Shown: piece after piece, positions 36,399 to 46,507 of the stretch | Position numbering within the stretch: position 1 is the first letter of the stretch | How the letters are laid out: every line of letters starts with the position of its first letter | NCBI RefSeq assembly: GCF_009674495.1 | Contig: NZ_WKJN01000005.1 | Coordinates: 219,138-283,137 of the forward strand | Source of the DNA: Duganella alba | GTDB lineage: Bacteria; Pseudomonadota; Gammaproteobacteria; Burkholderiales; Burkholderiaceae_D | Reading direction: 5' to 3' | Length of the DNA stretch: 64,000 nucleotides | Translations under genes and position numbers: made by a program | The notes under the pieces: model-generated | The model's database searches: none | Told to the model about the DNA's origin: nothing | Seen by the model: the letters and a program-made list of their open reading frames with translations, nothing else

Positions 36399-37483
36399 TG
36401 GCTCTGCCTGAATTCGTCACTACCATCAATTCGCTCGGCGCGAACAGCGTGCTGGCTCCGGCCTGGCCGCTGATCTGGGCGCTGATCCGCATCATCGTCG
36501 TGCTGTTGCCACTGATGGGTCTGGTTGCTTACCTGACCCTGTGGGAACGCAAGTTCATCGGCTGGATCCAGATCCGCGTCGGCCCGAACCGCGTCGGTCC
36601 GATGGGTCTGCTGCAGCCGATCGCCGATGCGCTGAAACTGCTGTTCAAGGAAATCATCACCCCGGCCAAGGCCAACCCGGGCCTGTTCGTCATTGGTCCG
36701 ATCATGACCATCATGCCGGCACTGGCGTGCTGGGCGGTGGTGCCCTTCGGTCCCGAAGCGGTGCTGGCCAACGTCAACGCCGGCCTGCTGCTGCTGATGG
36801 CGATCACCTCGATGGAAGTCTACGGCATCATCATCGCCGGCTGGGCGTCGAACTCGAAGTACTCGTTCATGGGCGCGATGCGCGCCTCGGCGCAGATGAT
36901 CTCCTATGAAATCCCGATGGGCTTCGTGCTGGTGGTCGTGCTGATGGTGTCCGGTTCGCTGAACTTCGGCGACATCGTGCTGGGTCAACAGAAGGGCATG
37001 ATGGTCGAGCACGGCCTGAACTTCCTGTCGTGGAACTGGCTGCCGCTGCTGCCGCTGTTCGTGGTCTACCTGACGTCCGGCCTGGCCGAGTGCAACCGCC
37101 ACCCGTTCGACGTGGTCGAGGGCGAGTCGGAGATCGTTGCCGGTCACATGGTTGAATACTCGGGCATGGCCTACGCCATGTTCATGCTGGCCGAATACGC
37201 CAACATGATCCTGATCGCGACGCTGGGTTCCATCATGTTCCTGGGCGGCTGGTCGGCGCCGTTTGCCTTCCTCGAATTCTGGGGCGGTTTCGGTGGCTTC
37301 TTCTGGCTGTTCGTCAAGGCATTCTTCCTGGTGTCGGTCTTCATCTGGGTGCGTGGTACTTTCCCGCGCTACCGTTATGACCAGATCATGCGCCTGGGCT
37401 GGAAAGTGTTCATCCCGCTGACGCTGGTGTATCTGGTGTTCGTGGCTGGCTGGATGCAGACCTCCTGGAATATCTGGAAGTAA
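36398..37483 (+). CDS. nuoH: NADH-quinone oxidoreductase subunit H
   Basis: 361-residue membrane subunit (ND1 type) with eight helices that links the hydrophilic arm to the membrane arm at the quinone channel. Conserved [19 protein letters not shown] (about 48-66) and [28 protein letters not shown] loop near 233-256 are present. Standard length. Confidence 0.97.
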   Translation: MALPEFVTTINSLGANSVLAPAWPLIWALIRIIVVLLPLMGLVAYLTLWERKFIGWIQIRVGPNRVGPMGLLQPIADALKLLFKEIITPAKANPGLFVIGPIMTIMPALACWAVVPFGPEAVLANVNAGLLLLMAITSMEVYGIIIAGWASNSKYSFMGAMRASAQMISYEIPMGFVLVVVLMVSGSLNFGDIVLGQQKGMMVEHGLNFLSWNWLPLLPLFVVYLTSGLAECNRHPFDVVEGESEIVAGHMVEYSGMAYAMFMLAEYANMILIATLGSIMFLGGWSAPFAFLEFWGGFGGFFWLFVKAFFLVSVFIWVRGTFPRYRYDQIMRLGWKVFIPLTLVYLVFVAGWMQTSWNIWK

Positions 37484-37506
37484 CTGGAAGTAAGGACAAG
37501 AAAATC

Positions 37507-37995
37507 ATGGAACGATTAAAAGACTTCATCGGCAGCTTCATGCTGACCGAACTGATCAAAGGGATGGCGCTGACGGGCAAGTACATGTTCTCGCGCAAGA
37601 TCACCGTGCAGTACCCGGAAGAGAAGACGCCGATGTCGCCGCGCTTCCGTGGCCTGCACGCGCTGCGCCGCTACCCGAACGGGGAAGAGCGCTGCATCGC
37701 CTGCAAACTGTGCGAAGCAGTGTGCCCGGCGATGGCGATCACCATCGAATCCGAGCAGCGTGCGGACGGCTCGCGCCGTACCACCCGTTACGACATCGAC
37801 CTGACCAAGTGCATCTTCTGCGGCTTCTGCGAAGAGTCGTGCCCGGTTGATTCGATCGTCGAGACGCACGTGCTGGAATACCACGGCGAGAAACGCGGCG
37901 ATCTGTACTACACGAAAGAGATGCTGCTGGCCGTAGGCGACCGTTACGAAAACGATATCGCCGCAGCCCGCGCAGCGGACGCTCCTTATCGCTGA
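37507..37995 (+). CDS. nuoI: NADH-quinone oxidoreductase subunit I
   Basis: 162-residue 8Fe-8S ferredoxin-type subunit (N6a and N6b). Ligand sets are Cys63, 66, 69, 73 and Cys102, 105, 108, 112. The N-terminal amphipathic helix region ([20 protein letters not shown]) anchors it at the membrane. 23 bases after nuoH. Confidence 0.98.
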   Translation: MERLKDFIGSFMLTELIKGMALTGKYMFSRKITVQYPEEKTPMSPRFRGLHALRRYPNGEERCIACKLCEAVCPAMAITIESEQRADGSRRTTRYDIDLTKCIFCGFCEESCPVDSIVETHVLEYHGEKRGDLYYTKEMLLAVGDRYENDIAAARAADAPYR

Positions 37996-38069
37996 CCCAG
38001 GCGGGCCAAGCTCCGGCGCGGCCCGCATCAGCGATGTGATCAATAAACTGTACGTCTCTTGGGTTAGTT

Positions 38070-38699
38070 ATGGAATTTAAAACTGCTTTGTTCTACGTCT
38101 TCGCCGCCATCATGATATTGGCTGCGACGCGCGTTATCACGGCCCGCAATCCGGTGCACGCGGCACTGTTCCTGGTGCTGGCGTTCTTCAACGCCGCCGG
38201 CATCTGGATGCTGCTCGAAGCCGAGTTCCTGGCGATCGTGCTGGTGCTGGTCTACGTCGGCGCCGTCATGGTGCTGTTCCTGTTCGTGGTCATGATGCTC
38301 GACATCGACACCGAAAAGCTGCGCGAAAACTTCTGGGGCTACCTCCCGGTCGCTTCCTTCGTCGGCGTGATCATCGTGCTGGAAATGGCCGCCGTGCTGT
38401 GGCGCTCGTTCCTGTCGTTCGACCAGCAGGCCGTCGCGGCCGGCAACATCGGCGGCACCAAGGAACTGGGCATGCTGATCTACACCAAATACATCTATGG
38501 CTTTGAAATCGCCGCGGTGATTCTGCTGGTCGCGATTATCGCGGCCGTGGCGCTGACCCTGCGCAAGCGCAAAGACACCAAACACTTCGACCCAGCCGAC
38601 GCCGTCCGCGTCAAGCGTAACGACCGCCTGAAGATCGTCAAGATCGCGCCGGTTACTACCCGTGGCCAGGCCGAAACCGAAGTTAAGGAGGCACCATGA
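38070..38699 (+). CDS. nuoJ: NADH-quinone oxidoreductase subunit J
   Basis: 209-residue ND6-type membrane subunit, five helices within the first about 170 residues, with [17 protein letters not shown] (about 66-82) carrying the pi-bulge helix. The charged C-terminal tail (about 170-209) is longer than in E. coli. It overlaps nuoK by 4 bases (ATGA). Confidence 0.96.
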   Translation: MEFKTALFYVFAAIMILAATRVITARNPVHAALFLVLAFFNAAGIWMLLEAEFLAIVLVLVYVGAVMVLFLFVVMMLDIDTEKLRENFWGYLPVASFVGVIIVLEMAAVLWRSFLSFDQQAVAAGNIGGTKELGMLIYTKYIYGFEIAAVILLVAIIAAVALTLRKRKDTKHFDPADAVRVKRNDRLKIVKIAPVTTRGQAETEVKEAP

Positions 38700-39004
38700 C
38701 TTTATCCCTGGCTCACTACCTCGTTCTGGGCGCGATCCTGTTCGCGATCTCGATCGTCGGTATTTTCCTGAATCGCAAGAACATCATCATCATCCTGATG
38801 GCCATCGAACTGATGCTGCTGGCAGTGAATATGAACTTCATCGCGTTCTCGCATTACCTCGGTGATGCGGCAGGGCAGATCTTTGTCTTCTTTATCCTGA
38901 CCGTCGCCGCTGCCGAATCGGCCATCGGCCTCGCGATCCTGGTGGTGCTGTTCCGTAATCTGGACACCATCAATGTAGAAGACCTGGACAGCCTCAAGGG
39001 CTAA
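38696..39004 (+). CDS. nuoK: NADH-quinone oxidoreductase subunit K
   Basis: 102-residue ND4L-type subunit with three helices. The two membrane glutamates of the proton path are in [14 protein letters not shown] (about residue 36) and [13 protein letters not shown] (about 72). Standard length. Confidence 0.97.
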   Translation: MTLSLAHYLVLGAILFAISIVGIFLNRKNIIIILMAIELMLLAVNMNFIAFSHYLGDAAGQIFVFFILTVAAAESAIGLAILVVLFRNLDTINVEDLDSLKG

Positions 39005-39040
39005 TTTTAACCTCACGAAAAATAACGATTAAGGTTCATC

Positions 39041-41140
39041 ATGGCGGTTACTCTTAACCCTAATCTCCTGCTGGTCGTACCACTGGCGCCCCTCGCGGGC
39101 GCGGCGGTGGCGGGCTTGTTGGGAACTAAATTCTTCGGCAACGTGGTCGGTCGCAAGACCGCGACCGCGGCGACCATCCTGGGCGTGCTGGTGGCATTCA
39201 TCATTTCGGCGCTGACGCTCAATGATGTGGTCAATGGCGCCAGCTTCAATGGCACCATCTACAACTGGATGACCGTGGCCGGCATGAAGATGGAAGTCGG
39301 CTTCCAGATCGATTCGCTGTCGGCGATGATGATGTGCGTGGTGACCTTCGTGTCGCTGATGGTGCACATCTACACCATCGGCTACATGGCGGAAGACGAA
39401 GGCTACAACCGCTTCTTCTCCTACATCTCGCTGTTCACCTTCTCCATGCTGATGCTGGTGATGTCGAACAACTTCCTGCAACTGTTCTTCGGCTGGGAAG
39501 CCGTGGGCCTGGTGTCCTACCTGCTGATCGGCTTCTGGTACACCCGTCCGACCGCGATCTTCGCCAACATGAAGGCCTTCCTGGTCAACCGCGTGGGCGA
39601 CTTCGGCTTCATCCTGGGCATCGGCCTGCTGCTGGCTTACGCCGGTTCGATGAACTACCAGGAAGTGTTCGCCAAGCGCGAAGCGCTGGCGCTGCTGCAC
39701 CTGCCGGGCACCGACTGGATGCTGCTGACCGTGGCCTGCATCTGCCTGTTCATCGGCGCGATGGGCAAATCGGCGCAGTTCCCGCTGCACGTCTGGCTGC
39801 CTGACTCGATGGAAGGCCCGACCCCGATTTCCGCACTGATTCACGCGGCCACCATGGTTACCGCCGGCATCTTCATGGTGTCGCGCATGTCGCCGCTGTT
39901 CGAGCTGTCGGACACCGCGCTGTCCTTCATCCTGGTCATCGGTTCGATCACCGCGCTGTTCATGGGCTTCCTGGGCATCATTCAGAACGACATCAAGCGC
40001 GTGGTGGCTTACTCGACGCTGTCGCAGCTGGGTTACATGACCGTGGCGCTGGGTTCGTCGGCCTACTCGGTCGCCGTGTTCCACCTGATGACCCACGCGT
40101 TCTTCAAGGCACTGCTGTTCCTGGGCGCCGGTTCGGTCATCATCGGCATGCACCACGACCAGGACATCCGCAACATGGGCGGCCTGCGCAAATACATGCC
40201 GATCACCTGGATCACCTCGCTGCTGGGTTCGCTGGCCCTGATCGGTACGCCGTTCTTCTCGGGCTTCTACTCGAAGGATTCGATCATCGAAGCCGTCGCC
40301 GAGACCCACATCGCCGGCGCGGGCTTCGCCCAGTTCGCCGTGCTGGCTGGCGTGTTCGTGACCGCGTTCTACTCGTTCCGCATGTACTTCCTGGTGTTCC
40401 ACGGTAAAGAGCGTTTCGGCCAGGCGCATGCCCACGGCCATGACGACCATCATGCTCCGGCTGCCGCTGCGCATGACGATCACCACGCGCACGACTCCGA
40501 CGCGCATCACGAAGAAGAGGAAGACGACCACGCGCACCACGGTCTGGCCCCGGGCCAGAAACCGCACGAATCGCCATTCGTGGTCTGGTTCCCGCTGGTC
40601 ATGCTGGCCATCCCGTCGGTCATCATCGGCGCGCTGACCATCGGCCCGATGCTGTTCGGCGACTTCTTCAAAGGCGTGATCTTCATCGGCGAGAACCACA
40701 AGGCGATGGAAGTGCTGGGCGAGGAATACCACGGCCCGGTCGCCATGGCGATCCACTCGCTGACCTCGCTGCCGCTGTGGCTGGCGATTGCCGGCGTGGC
40801 GTTCTCGTACTACTGCTACATGATCAATCCGCGCGTACCGGCATGGTTCTTCGCCAAGTTCAAGGCAGTGCACACGCTGCTGGACAACAAGTACTACATG
40901 GACAAGTTCAACGAAGTGGTGTTCGCAGGCGGCGCCCGTCTGCTGGGCAATGGCTTGTGGAATATTGGCGACAAGACCCTGATCGACGGCCTGCTGGTCA
41001 ACGGCAGCGCCAAAGTAGTCGGCTGGTTCTCCTCGCTGACCCGCCTGGCGCAGACTGGTTACATCTACCACTATGCGTTCGTCATGATCCTCGGCATTCT
41101 GGGGTTCCTGGTCTACTTCCTGCCGTTTTGGCACGCTTAA
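39041..41140 (+). CDS. nuoL: NADH-quinone oxidoreductase subunit L, with His/acid-rich insert
   Basis: 699-residue ND5-type antiporter-like proton-pumping subunit, including the long lateral helix region at the C-terminus. Conserved proton-path segments (FFGWEAVGLVSYLLIGFW about 148-165; GAMGKSAQFPLHVWLPDSM about 243; LIHAATMVTAG) are intact. Residues about 463-500 (bases 40427-40540) form a low-complexity loop with 14 His and 12 Asp/Glu. The reading frame remains open and the helices resume directly after (FVVWFPLVMLAIPSVI). The insert lies between membrane helices and would be solvent exposed. Confidence 0.97.
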   Translation: MAVTLNPNLLLVVPLAPLAGAAVAGLLGTKFFGNVVGRKTATAATILGVLVAFIISALTLNDVVNGASFNGTIYNWMTVAGMKMEVGFQIDSLSAMMMCVVTFVSLMVHIYTIGYMAEDEGYNRFFSYISLFTFSMLMLVMSNNFLQLFFGWEAVGLVSYLLIGFWYTRPTAIFANMKAFLVNRVGDFGFILGIGLLLAYAGSMNYQEVFAKREALALLHLPGTDWMLLTVACICLFIGAMGKSAQFPLHVWLPDSMEGPTPISALIHAATMVTAGIFMVSRMSPLFELSDTALSFILVIGSITALFMGFLGIIQNDIKRVVAYSTLSQLGYMTVALGSSAYSVAVFHLMTHAFFKALLFLGAGSVIIGMHHDQDIRNMGGLRKYMPITWITSLLGSLALIGTPFFSGFYSKDSIIEAVAETHIAGAGFAQFAVLAGVFVTAFYSFRMYFLVFHGKERFGQAHAHGHDDHHAPAAAAHDDHHAHDSDAHHEEEEDDHAHHGLAPGQKPHESPFVVWFPLVMLAIPSVIIGALTIGPMLFGDFFKGVIFIGENHKAMEVLGEEYHGPVAMAIHSLTSLPLWLAIAGVAFSYYCYMINPRVPAWFFAKFKAVHTLLDNKYYMDKFNEVVFAGGARLLGNGLWNIGDKTLIDGLLVNGSAKVVGWFSSLTRLAQTGYIYHYAFVMILGILGFLVYFLPFWHA

Positions 41141-41171
41141 TTAGCTGATACGCAAAGAGATAACGATAACC

Positions 41172-42671
41172 ATGATGCAGTCAACCATATCTACACTACC
41201 TCCGTACCTGAGCCTGGCGATCTGGCTCCCGATTATTTTCGGCATGATCGTCCTGGCAGTAGGGCGTGACAGCAACGCGGGCTTTACGCGTGTGCTGTCG
41301 CTGCTCGGCGCCCTGGTCAGCTTTGTCGCGACCATCCCGCTGATCACCAACTTCAACAATGCCGCCCACGGCATGCAGTTCGTCGAGAAATCGGCGTGGA
41401 TCGAACGCTTCAACATCTACTACTCGCTGGGCATCGACGGCCTGTCGCTGTGGTTCGTGCCGCTGACCGCCTTCATCACCGTGATCGTCGTGATCTCGGC
41501 CTGGCAGGTGATCCAGAAGCGCGTGGCCCAGTACATGGGCGCGTTCCTGATCCTGTCCGGCCTGATGATCGGCGTGTTCTGCGCGATGGACGGCCTGCTG
41601 TTCTACTTCTTCTTCGAAGCGACCCTGATCCCGATGTACATCATCATCGGTATCTGGGGCGGCGACAACCGCGTCTACGCCTCGTTCAAGTTCTTCCTGT
41701 ACACCTTCTTCGGCTCGCTGCTGACGCTGGTTGCCATCATCTACCTGTACAAAGTGACCGGTAGCTGGGACATCCTGATGTGGCACAAGGCGCCGCTGAC
41801 GATGACCGAACAGGTCTGCATCTTCCTGGCCTTCTTCATGGCGTTTGCCGTCAAAGTGCCGATGTTCCCAGTCCACACCTGGCTGCCGGACGTCCACGTG
41901 GAAGCGCCGACCGGCGGTTCCGCCGTGCTGGCCGCGATCATGCTGAAACTCGGCGCATACGGCTTCATCCGTTTCTCGCTGCCGATCACCCCGGACGCCT
42001 CGCACTACCTGTCGGGCTTCGTGATCACGCTGTCGCTGATCGCCGTGATCTACATCGGCCTGGTCGCGCTGGTGCAGAAGGACATGAAAAAGCTGGTCGC
42101 CTACTCGTCGATCGCGCACATGGGCTTCGTCACCCTGGGCTTCTTCGTCTTCAATGAAATGGCCACCCAGGGCGCCATCATGCAGATGATCTCGCACGGC
42201 TTCGTGTCGGGCGCGATGTTCCTGTGCATCGGCGTGCTGTACGACCAGGCCCACTCGCGCCAGATCGCCGACTACGGTGGTGTGGTCAACAAGATGCCGC
42301 GTTTCGCCGCCTTCTTCATCCTGTTCTCGATGGCCAACTGCGGCCTGCCAGCGACCTCCGGTTTCGTCGGCGAGTTCATGGTGATCCTGGGCGCCACCCA
42401 GTTCAACTTCTGGATCGGCCTGCTGGCAGCCACCGCGCTGATCTTCGGCGCAGCCTACTCGCTGTGGATGGCCAAGCGCGTCATCTTCGGCAAAGTGACC
42501 AACCACCACGTGGCCGAGCTGGTTGACCTGAACGGCCGTGAGTTCCTGATGCTGGGCATTCTGGCGGTCGCCACGCTGTACATGGGCCTGTACCCAGCCC
42601 CATTCACCGACACGATGCAAACCTCGGTCGCTGACCTGCTGGCCCACGTCGCACACAGCAAGCTGCCTTAA
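41172..42671 (+). CDS. nuoM: NADH-quinone oxidoreductase subunit M
   Basis: 499-residue ND4-type antiporter-like subunit with about 14 helices. The key Glu of the proton channel is in FFFEATLIPMYIIIG (about 152) and the Lys in FAVKVPMFPVHTWLPDVHVEAPTG (about 235). Two adjacent ATGs (41172, 41175) are possible starts. Confidence 0.97.
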   Translation: MMQSTISTLPPYLSLAIWLPIIFGMIVLAVGRDSNAGFTRVLSLLGALVSFVATIPLITNFNNAAHGMQFVEKSAWIERFNIYYSLGIDGLSLWFVPLTAFITVIVVISAWQVIQKRVAQYMGAFLILSGLMIGVFCAMDGLLFYFFFEATLIPMYIIIGIWGGDNRVYASFKFFLYTFFGSLLTLVAIIYLYKVTGSWDILMWHKAPLTMTEQVCIFLAFFMAFAVKVPMFPVHTWLPDVHVEAPTGGSAVLAAIMLKLGAYGFIRFSLPITPDASHYLSGFVITLSLIAVIYIGLVALVQKDMKKLVAYSSIAHMGFVTLGFFVFNEMATQGAIMQMISHGFVSGAMFLCIGVLYDQAHSRQIADYGGVVNKMPRFAAFFILFSMANCGLPATSGFVGEFMVILGATQFNFWIGLLAATALIFGAAYSLWMAKRVIFGKVTNHHVAELVDLNGREFLMLGILAVATLYMGLYPAPFTDTMQTSVADLLAHVAHSKLP

Positions 42672-42692
42672 GAAGATAACGGAAACGCATAA

Positions 42693-44198
42693 ATGACTAC
42701 ACCTATTCCACAAGAGGCCGTGAACCTGGTCCCGGCGTATGCCGAGATCGCGTTGCTGATCGGCGCTTCGGCCATCCTGCTGATCGACATGTTCCTGTCC
42801 AAGGCGCAGCGTTCGTTCACCTATGTGCTGTCCCTGCTGATGCTGGTGGTGCTGGCCGGCATCAGCTACTGCGACTTCTCCTCGGGCGCGACGGCCTATA
42901 CCTTCCACGGTATGTTCGTCTCCGATCCGATGTCCAACCTGCTCAAGCTGTTCACCTACCTGACCGTCGGCATGACGCTGGTGTATTCGCGCCAGTACGC
43001 GGCCGACCGCGAGATGTTGAGCGGTAACCTGGGCGGCGAGTTCTACGTCCTGGCGCTGTTCGCGCTGCTGGGCCAGATGGTGATGATCTCGGGTTCCAAC
43101 CTGCTGTCGATCTACCTGGGCGTCGAGCTGATGTCGCTGTCGCTGTACGCACTGGTGGCGATCCGCCGCGACAACGTGCGCGCCACCGAAGCGGCCATGA
43201 AGTACTTCATCCTGGGCGCGCTGGCGTCGGGCTTCCTGCTGTACGGCATGTCGATGCTGTATGGCGCCACCGGCACGCTGGACATCGCCGGCATCTCGGC
43301 GGCAGCGGGCAGCGGCACCATCAACAAGACCATCCTGATCTTCGGCCTGGTGTTCCTGGTTGCCGGCCTGGCCTTCAAACTGGGCGCCGTGCCGTTCCAC
43401 ATGTGGGTGCCGGACGTCTACGACGGTTCGCCAACGGCAGTGACCCTGCTGCTGGGCGGCGCGCCGAAGATCGCCACCTTCGCCATCTGCATCCGCCTGC
43501 TGGTGGAAGGCCTGATGCCGATGGCGTTCGACTGGCAGCAGATGCTGATGGTGCTGGCCGTGCTGTCGCTGGCCGTGGGTAACCTGACCGCGATCGCGCA
43601 GACCAACCTGAAACGTATGCTGGCGTACTCGACCATCGCGCAAATCGGCTTCGTGCTGCTGGGCCTGCTGGCTGGCGTGGCCGGCACCACCGACGTGACG
43701 GGCCGCGACGCCGCCTACAGCTCGGCGATGTACTACGTGATCACCTACGTGCTGACCACCGTCGGCACCTTCGGCACGCTGATGCTGCTGTCGCGCGCCG
43801 GTTTCGACGCCGACAACCTGGCCGACTTCAAGGGCCTGAGCAAGCGTAACGGCTGGTTCGCGCTGGTGATGACCATCCTGCTGTTCTCGCTGGCCGGCGT
43901 GCCGCCGATGATGGGCTTTGCCGCCAAGTTCGCCGTGCTGAACTCGGTGCTGGCGACCGGCCAGCTGTGGCTGACCATCTTCGCTGTCATGTTCTCGCTG
44001 ATCGGCGCGTTCTACTACCTGCGCGTCATCAAGACCATGTGGTTCGATGAGCCGGTGGACACCGCACCGATCGTCGCCAACTTCGACACCAAGGCGGTCC
44101 TGAGCCTGAACGGCGTCGCCATCGTGCTGCTGGGCGTGATGCCTGGTTCGCTGCTGGCGATCTGCCTGGCCGCCATCAAAGCGACCCTGGCGACCTGA
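42693..44198 (+). CDS. nuoN: NADH-quinone oxidoreductase subunit N
   Basis: 501-residue ND2-type antiporter-like subunit. Conserved YLGVELMSLSLYALVA (about 142-157, channel Glu) and GLAFKLGAVPFHMWVPDVYDG (about 226-246, channel Lys) are present. Last core nuo gene; its TGA overlaps the DUF2818 ATG by one base. Confidence 0.97.
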   Translation: MTTPIPQEAVNLVPAYAEIALLIGASAILLIDMFLSKAQRSFTYVLSLLMLVVLAGISYCDFSSGATAYTFHGMFVSDPMSNLLKLFTYLTVGMTLVYSRQYAADREMLSGNLGGEFYVLALFALLGQMVMISGSNLLSIYLGVELMSLSLYALVAIRRDNVRATEAAMKYFILGALASGFLLYGMSMLYGATGTLDIAGISAAAGSGTINKTILIFGLVFLVAGLAFKLGAVPFHMWVPDVYDGSPTAVTLLLGGAPKIATFAICIRLLVEGLMPMAFDWQQMLMVLAVLSLAVGNLTAIAQTNLKRMLAYSTIAQIGFVLLGLLAGVAGTTDVTGRDAAYSSAMYYVITYVLTTVGTFGTLMLLSRAGFDADNLADFKGLSKRNGWFALVMTILLFSLAGVPPMMGFAAKFAVLNSVLATGQLWLTIFAVMFSLIGAFYYLRVIKTMWFDEPVDTAPIVANFDTKAVLSLNGVAIVLLGVMPGSLLAICLAAIKATLAT

Positions 44199-44503
44199 TG
44201 GATACCTCCATCGCCGGCTGGTTGGTGATCGCGGTTGCACTCGCGGCCGCCAACCTGCCGTTCTTCAACGACAAGCTGTTCGCCGTGGTCGGCGCCAGAT
44301 GGCAGCGCAAGCCGCTGTTCATCCGGCTGCTGGAAATGACCGCGCTGTACCTTGTCGTTGGCGCGCTGGGCTTCGCCCTCGAAGCCAACATCGGCACCCG
44401 CTTCCCGCAGACCTGGGAGTTCTACGCGATCTCCGCCTGCCTGTTTGTCGTTCTCGGATTCCCGGGATTCATCGTCCGTTACCTGCGCAAGCCTCACGGC
44501 TGA
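44198..44503 (+). CDS. DUF2818 membrane protein
   Basis: 101-residue protein with three predicted membrane helices (about 5-22, 46-64, 76-94), ending FIVRYLRKPHG. The family is found directly after nuoN in many Betaproteobacteria. Role unknown. Its one-base overlap with nuoN and conserved place suggest an accessory role in complex I; this is inference. Confidence 0.87.
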   Translation: MDTSIAGWLVIAVALAAANLPFFNDKLFAVVGARWQRKPLFIRLLEMTALYLVVGALGFALEANIGTRFPQTWEFYAISACLFVVLGFPGFIVRYLRKPHG

Positions 44504-44537
44504 TACACTATCGTTCTTCAACGTTAGTGGAGCAGGG

Positions 44538-45089
44538 ATGGACAACCTCAAAGAAACCCGCATCGACGGAGAGCTGGTCTACGAAGGCCACTTCCTCAAA
44601 GTCCAGCGCGACATCATCGAACTCCCCGACGGCAAGCGCACCAGGCGCGAATACATCCTGCACCCCGGTGCCGTGGTGATTCTGCCGCTGCTGGACGACG
44701 GCACGGTGCTGATGGAGCGCCAATACCGTTATCCGCTGCACGACGTGTTCATTGAATTCCCGGCCGGGAAAATCGACAAGGGCGAAGATCCGCTGCTGGC
44801 CGCCCGGCGCGAGCTGGAAGAGGAAACCGGCTACAACGGCGGCGAGTGGCAGTTCGTCACCAGAATCCACAACGCCATCGCCTATTCGGACGAACACCTG
44901 GACCTGTACCTGGCGCGCGGCCTGAAGGCCGGCAAGGCCAAACTGGATGAAGGCGAATTCCTCGAAACCTTCACCGCCACCATCGACGAACTGCTGCAGT
45001 GGGTCCGCGAAGGCAAGATCACCGACGTCAAGACCATCATCGGCGTGTTCTGGCTGGACAAGCTGCGCGCGGGCGACTGGAAGCTATGA
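44538..45089 (+). CDS. NUDIX hydrolase, ADP-ribose pyrophosphatase-like
   Basis: 183 residues, cytosolic. The Nudix box Gx5Ex7REUxEExGU is complete at about 82-104 (starting GKIDKGED, ending RELEEETGY). The upstream LMERQYRYPLHDVFIEFPAG is typical of the NudF/ADP-ribose group. ATG 44538 follows AGCAGGG; longer reading is not conserved. It overlaps the next gene by 4 bases. Confidence 0.92.
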   Translation: MDNLKETRIDGELVYEGHFLKVQRDIIELPDGKRTRREYILHPGAVVILPLLDDGTVLMERQYRYPLHDVFIEFPAGKIDKGEDPLLAARRELEEETGYNGGEWQFVTRIHNAIAYSDEHLDLYLARGLKAGKAKLDEGEFLETFTATIDELLQWVREGKITDVKTIIGVFWLDKLRAGDWKL

Positions 45090-45772
45090 AACCCTGGATG
45101 GCGTTCGCGCTGCTGCTTGCCGCCACCGGCGCGCAGGCGGCGCAGCGCACGCCATTCCAGATCCGCTGTGAGGATACGATCAGCAAAACGGTGTCGGTGC
45201 TGTCGTCGCAGCAGAACGGCTTCACGATCAATAATCAGCTGCCGTACCGCGCGCTGACCGCGCGCACCGGCAGCATGAACAACCACATGCAGACGCTGGG
45301 GCTGACCGTCACCCAGGGCGTCTATCGCGCCACGCTGGGCGGGCCGATTCTGCAGGATGCCGCCAGCGGCTACGAATGCGTCGCGCCCAAGCTGGAGATC
45401 AAGCTGAATTATTCGCCGGTGCTGATCTACGTCGGCAACGAATTCGTGCCGGGCAGCTGTGGCTACAAGGAGATCCTGACGCACGAACAGCGCCACCTGA
45501 AGGCCTATATGGACAATCTGGCGCGCGTGGAAAAGGTGGTGGCTGCGGCGCTGAACAAACGCTTTGCCGGGCAGCCGATGTATGCGCCATCCGGCACCGC
45601 CATGTCGGCGCTGGAGCATGAAGTGAACGGCACCTGGTTCCCGTTCATCCAGGCGGAATTCGACAAGGGCAAGATAGAGCAGGCGAAGATCGATTCGCCG
45701 GAAGAATACGCGCGCCTGGGCAAGGCGTGCAATGGCGAGATTGCGGCGATCGTGAATCGCCGCCGTAAATGA
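45086..45772 (+). CDS. Secreted protein with HExxH motif, putative zinc protease (DUF922-like)
   Basis: 228 residues. Signal peptide (MKPWMAFALLLAATGAQAAQ, cleavage near residue 19). HEQRH at 133-137 matches the zinc-metallopeptidase HExxH motif, in the context ILTHEQRHLKAYMDNL. Three or four Cys of the mature part could form disulfides (28, 98, 125). The layout recalls DUF922 predicted secreted zinc proteases; I am not certain of the family. It is linked by 4-base overlaps to the NUDIX gene before it and ispD after it. Confidence 0.7.
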   Translation: MKPWMAFALLLAATGAQAAQRTPFQIRCEDTISKTVSVLSSQQNGFTINNQLPYRALTARTGSMNNHMQTLGLTVTQGVYRATLGGPILQDAASGYECVAPKLEIKLNYSPVLIYVGNEFVPGSCGYKEILTHEQRHLKAYMDNLARVEKVVAAALNKRFAGQPMYAPSGTAMSALEHEVNGTWFPFIQAEFDKGKIEQAKIDSPEEYARLGKACNGEIAAIVNRRRK

Positions 45773-46506
45773 AAAGACTTATGACAGCAACGAACCAACA
45801 AGCTCGCTACTTTGCGCTGCTGCCCGCCGCCGGCGTCGGCGCGCGCATGGCGGCGAATGGACCGAAACAATACCTGGCCGTCGGCGGCAAGCCGATGCTG
45901 CGCCACGCGGTGGACGCCTTCCGCGCCAGCGATCTGGTGGCGCATACCTATGTCGTCGTCAGTCCCGATGACGGCGTGATCGACTCGGTGCTGCCGCCTG
46001 AGCTTGATGGCGTGACCGTGCTGCGCGTCGGCGGCGCCACCCGCATGGACTCGGTGCTGAACGGCCTGCGCGCGCTGGCCGGTCAACTGGCGGAACACGA
46101 TCTGGTGATGGTGCACGATGCCGCGCGTCCGGGCCTGACGCCAAGCTTGATCGCGAAACTGATCGACGGCGTCGGCGACGACCCGGCCGGCGGCCTGCTG
46201 GCGCTGCCGGTGGTGGACACCATGAAGCGCGCCGCGCCGGGCGCCGATGGCGTCAGCGTCAGCGCGGCGACGGTGCCGCGCAACGGCCTGTGGTCGGCGC
46301 AGACGCCGCAGATGTTCAGCTACGCGCTGCTGCTGCGCGCGCTGGGCAGCGCGCCGGACGCCAACGCCATCACCGACGACGCCAGCGCGGTCGAGATGCT
46401 CGGCCTGTCGCCACGCCTGGTCGAAGGCCATCCACGCAATTTGAAAGTAACGCTGCCAGCCGACATCCGCATCGCCGAGATGTACCTGGCCAACGAGGAA
46501 AACTGA
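45769..46506 (+). CDS. ispD: 2-C-methyl-D-erythritol 4-phosphate cytidylyltransferase
   Basis: 245 residues. Third step of the MEP isoprenoid pathway: CTP plus MEP gives CDP-methylerythritol. The nucleotide-binding [18 protein letters not shown] (about 18-35), [13 protein letters not shown] (about 112-124) and AQTPQMF are typical. The ATG at 45769 overlaps the preceding stop; an ATG four codons in is an alternative. ispF follows after one base. Confidence 0.96.
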   Translation: MKRLMTATNQQARYFALLPAAGVGARMAANGPKQYLAVGGKPMLRHAVDAFRASDLVAHTYVVVSPDDGVIDSVLPPELDGVTVLRVGGATRMDSVLNGLRALAGQLAEHDLVMVHDAARPGLTPSLIAKLIDGVGDDPAGGLLALPVVDTMKRAAPGADGVSVSAATVPRNGLWSAQTPQMFSYALLLRALGSAPDANAITDDASAVEMLGLSPRLVEGHPRNLKVTLPADIRIAEMYLANEEN

Positions 46507-46507
46507 C

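Noticed and set aside
40427..40540. His-rich part of nuoL considered as a frameshift or assembly error
   Set aside because: The frame stays open, helices resume directly afterwards, and the composition is consistent throughout the insert.
41196..44240. Very long open frame on the minus strand across nuoM and nuoN
   Set aside because: It is the complement of two certain complex I genes; it results from G/C-rich third positions and its product is His/Gln/Arg-rich without any family pattern.
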